This document shows positions 8,641 through 17,600 of a stretch of DNA of 64,000 nucleotides, piece after piece; within the stretch, counting starts at the first letter, position 1, and the number at the start of each line of letters is the position of its first letter. Source of the DNA: CAYZZU01 sp964483105 (GTDB lineage Bacteria > CG2-30-53-67); NCBI GenBank assembly GCA_964483105.1, contig CAYZZU010000004.1, positions 56,169 through 120,168 of the forward strand, in the 5' to 3' direction. Under the pieces are notes generated by a model. The model made no database searches and was not told where the DNA came from. It saw only the letters and a list, made by a program, of their open reading frames with translations. The translations under genes and the position numbers were made by a program.

Positions 8641-9607
8641 TCCGGATCTCCCGGAGAATCTGGGTGGCTGTTTTCAACGCGTTTTCCCCCTCTTGCCCTG
8701 ATACAACCGGGCGGGAGCGGGTGCGAACCGCGTTGATGAAGGATGTCAGTTCCACCTTGAGAGGTTCCTCCCTGGAGACCTCGACCTGTTCCCGAACGAT
8801 CTTCGGGGGATGTCCCGAGAGAAAACCGTCGGGGCTGCCGATCCGTCTGTAGCACTCCACCTCCTGTTTCCGGAAGTCGAGGGCGATATAGGAATCGGAC
8901 TGGAAGAACCGCATTTTACGTTGCGGGTGTATGGAGACGCGGCTGGCAGTGACATTGGCGACGCATCCGTTTTCGAATTCCAGGCGTGCGTTGGCGATAT
9001 CCACCTTCGGGGTGATGACCGCCGTTCCATTCGCCCGGATTTCCCGGACGGGAGAGTGAACCAGGTTCAGGATGATATCGATGTCATGGATCATCAGATC
9101 CAGGATTACGTCTACATCCGTGGCCCGTCCCATGAAGGAGCCCAGGCGATGGGCCTCGATGAAGAGCGGATTCCGAACGAGACGTGCCAGTTCGATCACC
9201 GCTCCGTTGAAGCGTTCGATATGCCCCACCTGAAGGATTTTCCTGCCCTCTTCCGATAGACGGACCAGTTTCTCCGCCTGATCCGGGGTCTCCGTAATCG
9301 GTTTTTCCACCAGGACGTCCAGATTGTGTTCGAGACAGGACCGGGCGATTTCAAAGTGGTCCACCGTGGGGGCGACGATACTGACGGCATCGAGGCCGGC
9401 GATCATCTTCCTGTAGTCGCGGAAGGCTGGAACACCGTGTCGTTCCGCGATTTCCCCGGCCCGATCGGGGTCGGTGTCCGCCACCCCTGCGAGATCGACT
9501 CCATCCATCTCCGAATAGATCCGGGCATGATGTTGTCCGAGGTACCCGACTCCAATGACCCCAACCCGAAGGGTTTCCTGTTTTTGTTCCGGTTCCAAAT
9601 GTTTCAT
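8606..9607 (-). CDS. Gfo/Idh/MocA family NAD(P)-dependent oxidoreductase of the lipid A operon
   Basis: A 333-residue sugar-type oxidoreductase: Rossmann motif VGVIGVGYLGQHHARIY, the conserved VEKPIT, a GHIERFNGAV segment and LDLMIHDIDIIL with the family's His-Asp pair. Genes of this family often lie beside lpxA/lpxB. The best-known case is GnnA, which with the aminotransferase GnnB makes the 3-amino sugar for amide-linked lipid A, but no GnnB-like aminotransferase is present here, so that role is not supported. It overlaps hldE by ATGA and lpxB by 35 bases. Substrate unknown. Confidence 0.88.
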   Translation of the reverse strand: MKHLEPEQKQETLRVGVIGVGYLGQHHARIYSEMDGVDLAGVADTDPDRAGEIAERHGVPAFRDYRKMIAGLDAVSIVAPTVDHFEIARSCLEHNLDVLVEKPITETPDQAEKLVRLSEEGRKILQVGHIERFNGAVIELARLVRNPLFIEAHRLGSFMGRATDVDVILDLMIHDIDIILNLVHSPVREIRANGTAVITPKVDIANARLEFENGCVANVTASRVSIHPQRKMRFFQSDSYIALDFRKQEVECYRRIGSPDGFLSGHPPKIVREQVEVSREEPLKVELTSFINAVRTRSRPVVSGQEGENALKTATQILREIRNGQEVDHGHRR

Positions 9608-11076
9608 TCCTTATTGGTGTAGCGTTCCACGATTTTCCGGACAAGGCCGGTTGTTGATTTTCCCCGGACCACGGGGACCAGGTGGATCCGTCCTCCGTAC
9701 GATTCCACGAAGTCCGAACCCACGACTTCACTTTTCCGGTAATCTCCGCCCTTGACCAGGATGTGCGGTTTCAGCCTCCGGATGAGCTTCAGGGGAGTCG
9801 GTTCGGAAAAAAGGATCAGATAATCCACGCAGTCCAGGGCCGAGAGGATATGGGCCCGTTCATCCTCCGAGATCAGGGGACGTTTTTGCCCCTTGAGCCT
9901 TCTCACGGAGGAGTCGCTGTTCAGTCCCACGACGAGACAGTCGCCGAGGGTCCGGGATTCCTGAAGGTATCGGATATGTCCCACATGGAGCAGGTCGAAA
10001 CAGCCGTTCGTGAAAACCACCGTTTTCCCCTGTTCCTTCAATCTCCTCACCTTCTTTTCCAACTCCGGCAGTTTGAGAATTTTACGCTCCTGTGTGTCAA
10101 AGGGGCCCTTCGCGTACCGGAGGAGTTCTTCCGATGTGATCCCGGCCGCTCCGACCTTGCCGACCACGATCCCGGCCGCAAGATTGGCGCAGACGGCCGC
10201 GGTTGCCAGATCGTATCCGGCGGAGGCTACAAGGGTAAAGACGGCGATCACCGTGTCTCCTGCGCCGGTGACATCGTAAACTTCCCGGGCCACGGTGGGG
10301 AGAATCATGAAACGCCCCCCGTCGAACAGGGCCATTCCATCCTCCCCCAGTGTAATGAGACAGGCACGGCTCTTCAAATCCTTACGGATCTGTTGTGACA
10401 CGGAAAGGATTTCCCGGCGCTCTTTCAGGGGACGGCCCGAGGCCTCTTCCGCCTCTTTCCGGTTGGGTGTCAGGCAGGTGACCCCACGGTAGCGGGAAAA
10501 ATCCCTTCCCTTGGGATCGGCCATGACGATCTTTCCGGCGCTCCGGGCGGCCCGGATGGTCTCGGCAAGAACACGGGGGGTTAAGACTCCCTTTCCATAA
10601 TCCGAGAGGATGATGCCGTCACAGGCGGGGATCTGTTTCTTCAGGTATTGAAGAATTCTTCCTTGCGCCTTTTCGGAAAGCATCTTTTTTTCCTCCCGGT
10701 CGATCCGGAGGAGTTGCTGGTTTTTGGAGAGAACCCGGGTCTTGGTGGAGGTCGGACGGCCGGAATCGGTGATCAGACCCTGAATCCGGACCCCCGCATC
10801 CCTCAACTTTTCCCGCAGGATCCGGCCGTTGTCGTCCGGGCCGACGCAACTGACCAGGCGTACAACGGCTCCCAGTCCCACGAGGTTGGAGGCCACGTTG
10901 GCGGCACCTCCCATGAGGGTACTCTCCGAGCGCACATTCACAACCTGAATCGGGGCCTCCGGAGAGATCCGGTCCACGGCGCCCCAGACGTAGGCGTCGA
11001 GCATCACGTCTCCCACAACCAGGATCTTCCGGTTCCGGATTGTTTCGAGGATTTCGAGGATGTTCTCTTTTTCCAT
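9604..11076 (-). CDS. hldE: Bifunctional heptose-7-phosphate kinase / heptose 1-phosphate adenylyltransferase
   Basis: About 490 residues with the two HldE domains. The N-terminal PfkB-type kinase carries VVGDVMLDAYVWG, the sugar-binding GGAANVASNL and the catalytic DVTGAGDTVIAVF. The C-terminal nucleotidyltransferase carries VVFTNGCFDLLHVGHIRYL. The enzyme makes ADP-D,D-heptose from heptose 7-phosphate, with GmhB acting between its two steps; gmhB is fused to lpxK in this operon. GmhA and the epimerase HldD are not in the window. The ATG at 11076 is preferred over 11094 because it has a GGGAG site upstream and 11094 has none. Confidence 0.93.
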   Translation of the reverse strand: MEKENILEILETIRNRKILVVGDVMLDAYVWGAVDRISPEAPIQVVNVRSESTLMGGAANVASNLVGLGAVVRLVSCVGPDDNGRILREKLRDAGVRIQGLITDSGRPTSTKTRVLSKNQQLLRIDREEKKMLSEKAQGRILQYLKKQIPACDGIILSDYGKGVLTPRVLAETIRAARSAGKIVMADPKGRDFSRYRGVTCLTPNRKEAEEASGRPLKERREILSVSQQIRKDLKSRACLITLGEDGMALFDGGRFMILPTVAREVYDVTGAGDTVIAVFTLVASAGYDLATAAVCANLAAGIVVGKVGAAGITSEELLRYAKGPFDTQERKILKLPELEKKVRRLKEQGKTVVFTNGCFDLLHVGHIRYLQESRTLGDCLVVGLNSDSSVRRLKGQKRPLISEDERAHILSALDCVDYLILFSEPTPLKLIRRLKPHILVKGGDYRKSEVVGSDFVESYGGRIHLVPVVRGKSTTGLVRKIVERYTNKE

Positions 11077-11174
11077 GAAATCTGTCTCTCCCATTTGGCA
11101 ACAGCCGGGGATGCAGCCTGATGCCGGATAGGCTGTCCCCTCTTTTTCCTCCTTGAATCGATCCGTATGAGCCG

Positions 11175-12122
11175 TTACTTGATTTCTTCCAGAATCGCCC
11201 TGGCCAACAGAGGGACCATGATCTCATGGTGACCGGTCAGGGTGTATCCCTTGCCGCCGTCCCGGGTAGGCCTCCGAACCACGTTCATCAGCGGCCGGTA
11301 GTGCTGGATCATATCCAGGTTCACGGTCACGAAATCCGAAAGCGTATGCCCCAGGTTTCGCGCCACACTGACGGCCTTGAGAAAAACTTCGGGGAGAAGC
11401 ACGGCGGAGCCGATATTCATCCAGACCCCCCCGTTCCCGAGGTTGGACACCACGGAACAGAGAAGCCTGAAATCACGGAAGGTCGCCTCTCCCAGGAGCG
11501 CGCCGTCCATGCGGGGGTGCATATGGATGATATCGGCCCCGATCGCCGCATGGACCGTGGCGGGGATTCCCTGTTCCACCGCCTTGGCCAGGATACTGAA
11601 TTCCCGATAGGGATTGTGGCTGGCGCCGATGGCGCGTCCCACTGCTTCGCCGTATCCCCATTTTTCCCGTGCGCCCCGGGCGAGGGCATCCAGGATTCCC
11701 TTTCCGGTCTCTTCGGCCATGCCGAAACGTCCGGTCTGGATCTCTTCCGCCACGTCCTCCGAGCTTCCTCCGATCAAGGAGATCTCATAGTCGTGAATGC
11801 CGGCGGCACCGTTCATGGCCACGGCAGTGACGATCCCCCTTTCGATCAGGTGGTTGATGACGGGAGAAAGGCCGCACTTGATGACGTGCCCTCCCATGGC
11901 CATGACCACGGGACGGTCCTCGGAAACCGCGCGAACCACGGCCTGTACCACGGCCCGGAAACTCCGGGCGGCCAGGATGTCCGGCAGGGAATCCAGAAAG
12001 GAGGAAAAACTCTCTCCCTTCCGGCTGACCCGGGAGAAGCAGTTCGTTTCCACTTTGTTTTTCCGTTCCCGGATCGGATAGGTCCTGACCTTTCTGAGGT
12101 CCAGGGGGGTATATTTCGACAT
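11175..12122 (-). CDS. Deoxyhypusine synthase-like NAD-binding protein, unknown function
   Basis: A 315-residue protein beginning MSKYTPLDLRKVRTYPIRER. Segments such as VVMAMGGHVIKCGLSPVI, AVAMNGAAGIHDYEISLIG, SEDVAEEIQTGRFGMAEE and VHAAIGADIIHMHPRMDGA resemble bacterial proteins annotated as deoxyhypusine synthase family, which share an NAD-binding Rossmann-like core. Bacteria have no eIF5A to modify, so that reaction is not expected. The gene sits between lpxA and hldE, in the place where some LPS operons carry lpxI. The ATG at 12122 has a GGAGG site and is preferred to the upstream frame start. Function unassigned. Confidence 0.8.
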   Translation of the reverse strand: MSKYTPLDLRKVRTYPIRERKNKVETNCFSRVSRKGESFSSFLDSLPDILAARSFRAVVQAVVRAVSEDRPVVMAMGGHVIKCGLSPVINHLIERGIVTAVAMNGAAGIHDYEISLIGGSSEDVAEEIQTGRFGMAEETGKGILDALARGAREKWGYGEAVGRAIGASHNPYREFSILAKAVEQGIPATVHAAIGADIIHMHPRMDGALLGEATFRDFRLLCSVVSNLGNGGVWMNIGSAVLLPEVFLKAVSVARNLGHTLSDFVTVNLDMIQHYRPLMNVVRRPTRDGGKGYTLTGHHEIMVPLLARAILEEIK

Positions 12123-12177
12123 GATCTCTTTCCCTCCGCCAAGATCCATTTCAAAAGGAGTGTCGTTCCGGATGATG

Positions 12178-12951
12178 TTACCGGCAGAATCCCCTTTGAG
12201 AGTTCTTGAGAAAGTTGGTTAATTCCACCACCTCAGGGAGGGGGGGGATCTCCTTTTCCACTTGCGTGAATGCATCCCGCAGGAGTTGACCGGACCGAAA
12301 AAGGATCCGGTAGGCGTGTTTGAGTTCCCGGATCGTTTCATCCGGGAAACGATGCCGTTTCAATCCGGTTGTGTTCAGGCCGTGAAGGGTCGCCCGGTTC
12401 CCGGTGGCATTACAGAAGGGGGGAACATCCTTGGGCACGGCCGAGGCTCCGCCGATAATGGCGTGCCTTCCGATCCGGACGAATTGATGAATGGCGGAGA
12501 GCCCCCCGATAATGGCGTAATCGTCGATCAGGATGTGACCCGCCAGTGTGGCCGCGTTGGCCAGGATCACGTGGTCTCCGATCCTGCAGTCGTGGGCCAC
12601 GTGGCAGTAAGCCATGAAAAAGTTGTGGTTTCCGATCACGGTTTCCCCTCCGCCGTGCCCGGTCCCGCGGTTCAGCGTGACGAATTCCCGAAAGATGTTG
12701 TTCGATCCGATCCGGAGGGTGGAAACCTCTCCCTGGAACTTCAGGTCCTGCGGGGGTTCTCCGATCGAAGAGAAGGGATAGAAGGTGCATCCGTCCCCGA
12801 TCTCGGTCCATCCGTTGATATTGACATGGGATTGAATCCGGGTACCGCTCCCGATCCTGACGTGTTCTCCAATGACGCAGTAAGGGCCGATTTCCACATC
12901 CGGTGCGATCTTTGCCTCCGGGTGCAGAACCGCCGTGGGGTGAATCTTCAT
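12178..12951 (-). CDS. lpxA: UDP-N-acetylglucosamine O-acyltransferase
   Basis: A 257-residue left-handed beta-helix acyltransferase that starts lipid A synthesis with an acyl-ACP donor. Hexapeptide repeats run through residues 1-190. The catalytic His is H120 in CHVAHDCRIG, followed by the family's IGGLSAIHQFVRIG. The C-terminal helical part is present, so the protein is full length. It follows fabZ by 64 bases. The order lpxD-fabZ-lpxA is the common proteobacterial one. Confidence 0.96.
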   Translation of the reverse strand: MKIHPTAVLHPEAKIAPDVEIGPYCVIGEHVRIGSGTRIQSHVNINGWTEIGDGCTFYPFSSIGEPPQDLKFQGEVSTLRIGSNNIFREFVTLNRGTGHGGGETVIGNHNFFMAYCHVAHDCRIGDHVILANAATLAGHILIDDYAIIGGLSAIHQFVRIGRHAIIGGASAVPKDVPPFCNATGNRATLHGLNTTGLKRHRFPDETIRELKHAYRILFRSGQLLRDAFTQVEKEIPPLPEVVELTNFLKNSQRGFCR

Positions 12952-13015
12952 GAAATAACCTTCTCTTTCAGTTTATGACCAAGCCGTCAGTTGGGTGTTG
13001 ATGGCTTCTCCTTTT

Positions 13016-13447
13016 TTATTTGTCCGCAATGGTTGCCGTGAGCAGCGCTTCGGCGACCTTCTTTTCCCCGACATAGGCCTTCCCCTCCAGTTTCATGATC
13101 GGAACACGAATCTTGATCACCTCCAGTTCGAGACGAAGCTGATCCCCCGGAAGGACCGGATGCCGGAACTTGGCCCGATCGATACTCATGAAATAAACCA
13201 CCTTGGAGGCGGGGTCCTCCACCATCCGCATGGAGAGGACACCCGCGGTCTGGGCCATCGATTCGATGATCAGTACTCCCGGCATGATCGGATGTCCGGG
13301 GAAATGCCCCTGAAAGAACGGTTCGTTGATACTGACGTTCTTGATCCCTACGATTCGTTTCCCCTCGGTCATCTCCACAATGCGATCGACCAGCAGGAAG
13401 GGATAACGGTGAGGCAGATACCGCATAATCTCATGGACGTCCATCAT
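13016..13447 (-). CDS. fabZ: (3R)-hydroxyacyl-ACP dehydratase FabZ
   Basis: A 143-residue hot-dog-fold enzyme that dehydrates 3-hydroxyacyl-ACP in fatty acid synthesis and so competes with LpxA/LpxD for the same substrates. Motifs: LPHRYPFLLVDRI, the catalytic QGHFPGHPIMPGVLIIESMA with active-site His and Glu, and KFRHPVLPGDQL. It starts inside the lpxD stop (4-base overlap). Full length. Confidence 0.96.
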   Translation of the reverse strand: MMDVHEIMRYLPHRYPFLLVDRIVEMTEGKRIVGIKNVSINEPFFQGHFPGHPIMPGVLIIESMAQTAGVLSMRMVEDPASKVVYFMSIDRAKFRHPVLPGDQLRLELEVIKIRVPIMKLEGKAYVGEKKVAEALLTATIADK

Positions 13448-14508
13448 GACTTCTTTCCTCCTTTCGACAGCTGTTTCTCCAGTTGCGCGACTTTCTCCTG
13501 AAGCTGTCTCATCACCTTACGGATTTTCGGCAGGTGTTCAAAAGAGCTGGCCGCTTTCAACCACTCCCGGTGACGGATCGCGGGGAGACCGGCTACCGTC
13601 TTCCCGGGTGGAATATCCCGGGTGACCCCCGACTGAGCGCCCACCGTGACATGGTGGCCGATCTTCAGATGCCCGGCGACCCCCACCTGTCCGGCGAGCG
13701 TGACATGTTCCCCGATATGGGTGCTGCCGGAGATGCCGACCTGGGAGACGACAATGGTATTTCCACCGATCACGACATTGTGAGCGATCTGAACCAGATT
13801 GTCAATCTTGGTTCCCTTCCCGATGATCGTGTCTCCCATTGTGCCCCGATCGATCGTGGTGTTGGCTCCGATCTCCACGTCGTCCTCGATGACGACGCCG
13901 CCCATCTGGGGAATCTTGAAGTAGCTTTCTCCTTCCGGCGCGAAGCCGAAACCGTCGCTTCCGATCACCGCGCCGCAGTGGATGATGACCCTTTCTCCGA
14001 TTCGGATTCCCTCCCGGATTGAAACGGATGAGTAGAGGATGGAATCGTTTCCGACCACCGAGTTGTCTCCAATCACAACACCGGGGTGGAGGGTGACCCG
14101 ATCTCCGATGACTACATTGCCTCCCAAGACCACGCGGGGATGGATGGAAACCTCCCTGCCGATTCGGCATCCCGATCCCCGGATCAGGTCCGGACTGATT
14201 CCGGCCGGTCTCTTTTGCTGTTGCTGCATGAACCGCGCGATTCTGGCAAAGGCCAGGTACGGATTTTCGCACTGAATCGACGGAATTCGGGTCGGGATCC
14301 CGGGGGCGAGGATCACGGCCGAGGCCCGGGTGTGGTCCAGAGAAGGGAGATACTTTCTGTTGGCGAGAAAGGTGATCTGACCCTTGACCGCCTTGTCGAT
14401 GGGGGCCAGACCGGTGACCCGGATCTCCCCGTTTCCCTCCAGGTTCCCTCCGGCCTCCGCGGCCAGTTCGGTTAGTGACCAGGTCTTCTGTTTCTTATGC
14501 TGGGGCAT
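13444..14508 (-). CDS. lpxD: UDP-3-O-acylglucosamine N-acyltransferase
   Basis: A 354-residue enzyme adding the N-linked hydroxyacyl chain to UDP-3-O-acyl-glucosamine. An N-terminal uridine-binding domain (ITFLANRKYLPSL) is followed by many hexapeptide repeats and the active-site region VIIHCGAVIGSDGFGFAPEG. The C-terminal helix (KIRKVMRQLQEKVAQLEKQL) is coiled-coil-like, as in other LpxD proteins. It follows skp by 30 bases and overlaps fabZ. Confidence 0.95.
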   Translation of the reverse strand: MPQHKKQKTWSLTELAAEAGGNLEGNGEIRVTGLAPIDKAVKGQITFLANRKYLPSLDHTRASAVILAPGIPTRIPSIQCENPYLAFARIARFMQQQQKRPAGISPDLIRGSGCRIGREVSIHPRVVLGGNVVIGDRVTLHPGVVIGDNSVVGNDSILYSSVSIREGIRIGERVIIHCGAVIGSDGFGFAPEGESYFKIPQMGGVVIEDDVEIGANTTIDRGTMGDTIIGKGTKIDNLVQIAHNVVIGGNTIVVSQVGISGSTHIGEHVTLAGQVGVAGHLKIGHHVTVGAQSGVTRDIPPGKTVAGLPAIRHREWLKAASSFEHLPKIRKVMRQLQEKVAQLEKQLSKGGKKS

Positions 14509-14538
14509 GGGTTCTCCAAAACGGAACGTTCGATGGAT

Positions 14539-15072
14539 TTATTTTCCCTGATGGTGCTTGTCGTATACCTCCGTCACCTGGTCGGTGATATCATAGGCGG
14601 GATCGAAATAAACCACTCCCCCCTGGGAACGTTCCAGGATGGCGGTGTACCCCTTCTCTTTCCCGATGTTTTGCACGATTTCGTTCAGTTCCTTTAGAAT
14701 TTTTTTCATCAGTTCGGAACCTTTGCGTTGAAACTCATCCTCCTTGTCGCTGGCGTATCGCTTGAGATCCTTCAGGTTCTGACGAAGTTCTTCCTCTTTC
14801 TGGTTTCTCACATCCTCGCTTAAAAGGGATTGCTGCTTTTCCAGGTCCTCCTTTTTTTTCTCCAGAGATTTCTTTTTCTGGATGATCGATTCCTGTTCCT
14901 TGCGGATCTTTGCCTGAAGTTCTTCGTTGAGGTGTTTGATCGTGGTGGATTGCTCGAAGACTTTCTGGAAATTGATGAAGCCGATTTTCCCCTCCTTCGC
15001 GGGCAGGATGGCCGCGGAAGAGAGAATCAATCCGGTGACAAAGATCAGGATCAGGATGGTTTTTGATTTCAT
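14539..15072 (-). CDS. skp: Periplasmic chaperone of the OmpH/Skp family
   Basis: A 177-residue secreted protein. The signal peptide is MKSKTILILIFVTGLILSSA with cleavage near AILPAKE. Then comes KIGFINFQKVFEQS, the OmpH start motif, and a long charged coiled coil (roughly 45-120) rich in Lys, Glu and Gln. Skp holds unfolded outer-membrane proteins for BamA; the gene lies directly after bamA, as in most relatives. Full length. Confidence 0.92.
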   Translation of the reverse strand: MKSKTILILIFVTGLILSSAAILPAKEGKIGFINFQKVFEQSTTIKHLNEELQAKIRKEQESIIQKKKSLEKKKEDLEKQQSLLSEDVRNQKEEELRQNLKDLKRYASDKEDEFQRKGSELMKKILKELNEIVQNIGKEKGYTAILERSQGGVVYFDPAYDITDQVTEVYDKHHQGK

Positions 15073-15146
15073 GATTGTGCTCCTTTTTTGTTTTCCCAGG
15101 AAGATCCGGGTGTGGATCCAACTGGCGGTTGTCTGCGCGGTTTCCG

Positions 15147-17600
15147 TTAAAAGGTGGTTCCCATGTTGAACTGGATCGTTTCCAGATTGTCAAAGGGTTC
15201 CGGACTGAGGGCCTTGGCCCAGACGATCTTGATCGGTCCGGCGGGCGACCTCCAATAGAATCCGATCCCATAGCTTTTCTTCCAGGCATTTCCGTCGGTC
15301 AGGTTCGGACTCCGCACGGCCTGTATGGCATCCGTAAATCCGTCGCCGTCCCTGTCGATTTCTTTCATGGAGGTGATTGTGGTCTTGCTGAGAGGAGCGT
15401 AGACCTTCCCGATATCGAAAAAGAGGAATCCCTTGAGACCCAGGGAGGGGGCAAGGGGGATGTAATACTCGCTGTTCAGCAGAAGGGATTTCCGTCCGCC
15501 GATCAGGCTGCCGAAGTAATTTTTCGGCCCCAGGCTCCTGTACTGATAACCCCTCAGGGATTCAATCCCGCCCAGAAAGAAGAGTTCGGAAACCGGAACA
15601 TCCTCGGGCCCTCCCGCATCCACGAAGCCGGCCTCCCCGTTCAGGGAGAAAGTGGTTTTCCAGGGCCCTTTAAAAAAGATCCGGTCGGATAGAAAATACT
15701 TGTTGAAATTGGCGTTACCCAGGAGACCCGCGAATTTGAGGTTCATCCGGGCCAGATATCCACGTGTGGGATCAACGATATTGTCCACCGTATTGCGTTG
15801 CCACCCGAAGGAGATGCCGAAGACCGACTGGGACTGGGTCAGCCCCTGTTCAAAGTTCTGATCCACATTGGAGAAGTGGATCTCTTCATAGTTGACGCCG
15901 ATCGACCCCCGGCTGTATTCATCCAGGGCTTTTCCGACGGTCAGGCTGCCTCCCACCGTATCCTCTTCAAAGGATTTGTAATTCGAAAAGGTCTTGAATA
16001 GGCTCACCCCCAGGCTGATCTCCCGGTCGTAGAGCCAGGGGTCGATGTAATGAATGTTAAAGGTGGTATCCTGCCCTCCTAATTCCGCAGCGAGGTTGAG
16101 TTCCCTTCCGGTTCCGAAAAGGTTGTTCTCCCGGATATCGAATGAGCCGATCAGTCCCTGCGTGGAACTCGCGCCGACCCCGAACGACAACGAACCGGTC
16201 TGCTGTTCCTCAACCTGGACCTTCAGGTCGACGACCTGTTCTCCGGGACGCCGGTTTGTCGCGATCCGAACCTTTTTGAAGAAACCGGTGTTCTGAATCC
16301 GGATCTTGCTCCGGTCGATTTTCGCAATATTGTATTGATCCCCTTCATTGAACCGTAATTCCCTGCGGATGACGTTGTCCCGGGTCTGAGTATTCCCGAC
16401 GATGGTGACCTCTCCGATGTAAACGGGTTGTCCCTCGTCGATATCCCAGGTCAGGTTGACGGTGCGGGTGTCCCGGTCCAGTTCCGTCAGGGGGGAGACG
16501 CCGGCGAACGCGTAGCCTTTCGCTCCATAGAGCTTGCTGATGCGCCTCATGTCCCGACGGATCGCCCGGCTGCTGAAGGTCTCCCCTGCTTTGGAGGAGA
16601 GAGAAGATCTCAGGACCGACTCCGGGATGGCTGCGTTCCCCTGAAAGGCGATTTTTTTGATACGATACTGTTGCCCTTCGGAGATCGGGATCGTAATGGA
16701 AATCATGTTCTTGCTCCACCACCATCCCTTGAGAAATTCGTAGAAACGGTCCCAGGACCGCTTCCGGGGTTTCTTGAATGAGATGACCGGTTCCCCGATT
16801 TTGGCCTCGAGATAGCCGTGACTGTAATAGTAGTCCTTGATTCTCTGCAGATCGATGTCCAGGATTTCCTTTTTATAAAGACCGGCCGAACTGATAAAGG
16901 AAAGCATCCAGTGTTCTTTGGTCTCCATGGCCTTCTTTTTGATCTCACCCGGTTTCAGGTGTTTGGCCCCCTTCAGGAAGATCTCCCCGATGATGACTTT
17001 CTTCCCCTCCGCAATGTGGTAGAGGATTTTTTTGTTGTGGTTCTTGTCCTCCCGGACCTGAATGTCGATTCCGGCGAAGTAATAGCCCTCATTCTGATAG
17101 AGCTTCCGGATGGCCTCTTTGTCTTCCTTGATCCGTTGCCGGTCATAGGGGGAACCAATCCTGGAATGCAGCACATCCCGGATTTTCCCTTCGTCCAGTT
17201 CCTTGTTCCCCTGGATCGAGATTTCCGAGATGATCGGTTTTTCCTCCACCCGGAAGGTCAACCGGATCCCGTCCGCGAATGGATCGCTTTCCACCTGTAC
17301 GTTCTTGAAATACCCTCCCATTCGGTAGATGGATCGGATGTCTTCACGAATCGTATCCAGAGAAAGCGGTTCTCCCACGCGTGACTTGATTCGTTCCCGT
17401 ATGGTCCCACTGTCGATCCTGCGGTTCCCTGCGATCTCGATTTTCCGTATGATCGGAGTCGTCTCCTTTGCGGTGGCGGCGACGGTCAATACTCCCAAAA
17501 TCAGGAGTATCAGGCCGAACCGGAGGATTCCGGGACCGTGCCTTCCCACAACGAACCGGTTTCCCCGGCCTTTTCCCCTCAATTCCTTATTCCGCTTCAT
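15147..17600 (-). CDS. bamA: Outer-membrane protein assembly factor BamA
   Basis: An 817-residue Omp85 protein. After an N-terminal hydrophobic signal (about 29-43) come five POTRA repeats (roughly 48-445; for example IRKIEIAGNRRIDSGTIRER and IGEVTIVGNTQTRDNVIRRE), then a 16-strand barrel. The barrel has an LRGYQYRSLGP segment in the place of the family VRGF motif and ends in a C-terminal Phe. A late extracellular loop contains DRDGDGFTD (749-757), a calcium-binding-type motif. The first 14 bases overlap the gene upstream. It inserts outer-membrane proteins, with Skp encoded next. Confidence 0.95.
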   Translation of the reverse strand: MKRNKELRGKGRGNRFVVGRHGPGILRFGLILLILGVLTVAATAKETTPIIRKIEIAGNRRIDSGTIRERIKSRVGEPLSLDTIREDIRSIYRMGGYFKNVQVESDPFADGIRLTFRVEEKPIISEISIQGNKELDEGKIRDVLHSRIGSPYDRQRIKEDKEAIRKLYQNEGYYFAGIDIQVREDKNHNKKILYHIAEGKKVIIGEIFLKGAKHLKPGEIKKKAMETKEHWMLSFISSAGLYKKEILDIDLQRIKDYYYSHGYLEAKIGEPVISFKKPRKRSWDRFYEFLKGWWWSKNMISITIPISEGQQYRIKKIAFQGNAAIPESVLRSSLSSKAGETFSSRAIRRDMRRISKLYGAKGYAFAGVSPLTELDRDTRTVNLTWDIDEGQPVYIGEVTIVGNTQTRDNVIRRELRFNEGDQYNIAKIDRSKIRIQNTGFFKKVRIATNRRPGEQVVDLKVQVEEQQTGSLSFGVGASSTQGLIGSFDIRENNLFGTGRELNLAAELGGQDTTFNIHYIDPWLYDREISLGVSLFKTFSNYKSFEEDTVGGSLTVGKALDEYSRGSIGVNYEEIHFSNVDQNFEQGLTQSQSVFGISFGWQRNTVDNIVDPTRGYLARMNLKFAGLLGNANFNKYFLSDRIFFKGPWKTTFSLNGEAGFVDAGGPEDVPVSELFFLGGIESLRGYQYRSLGPKNYFGSLIGGRKSLLLNSEYYIPLAPSLGLKGFLFFDIGKVYAPLSKTTITSMKEIDRDGDGFTDAIQAVRSPNLTDGNAWKKSYGIGFYWRSPAGPIKIVWAKALSPEPFDNLETIQFNMGTTF

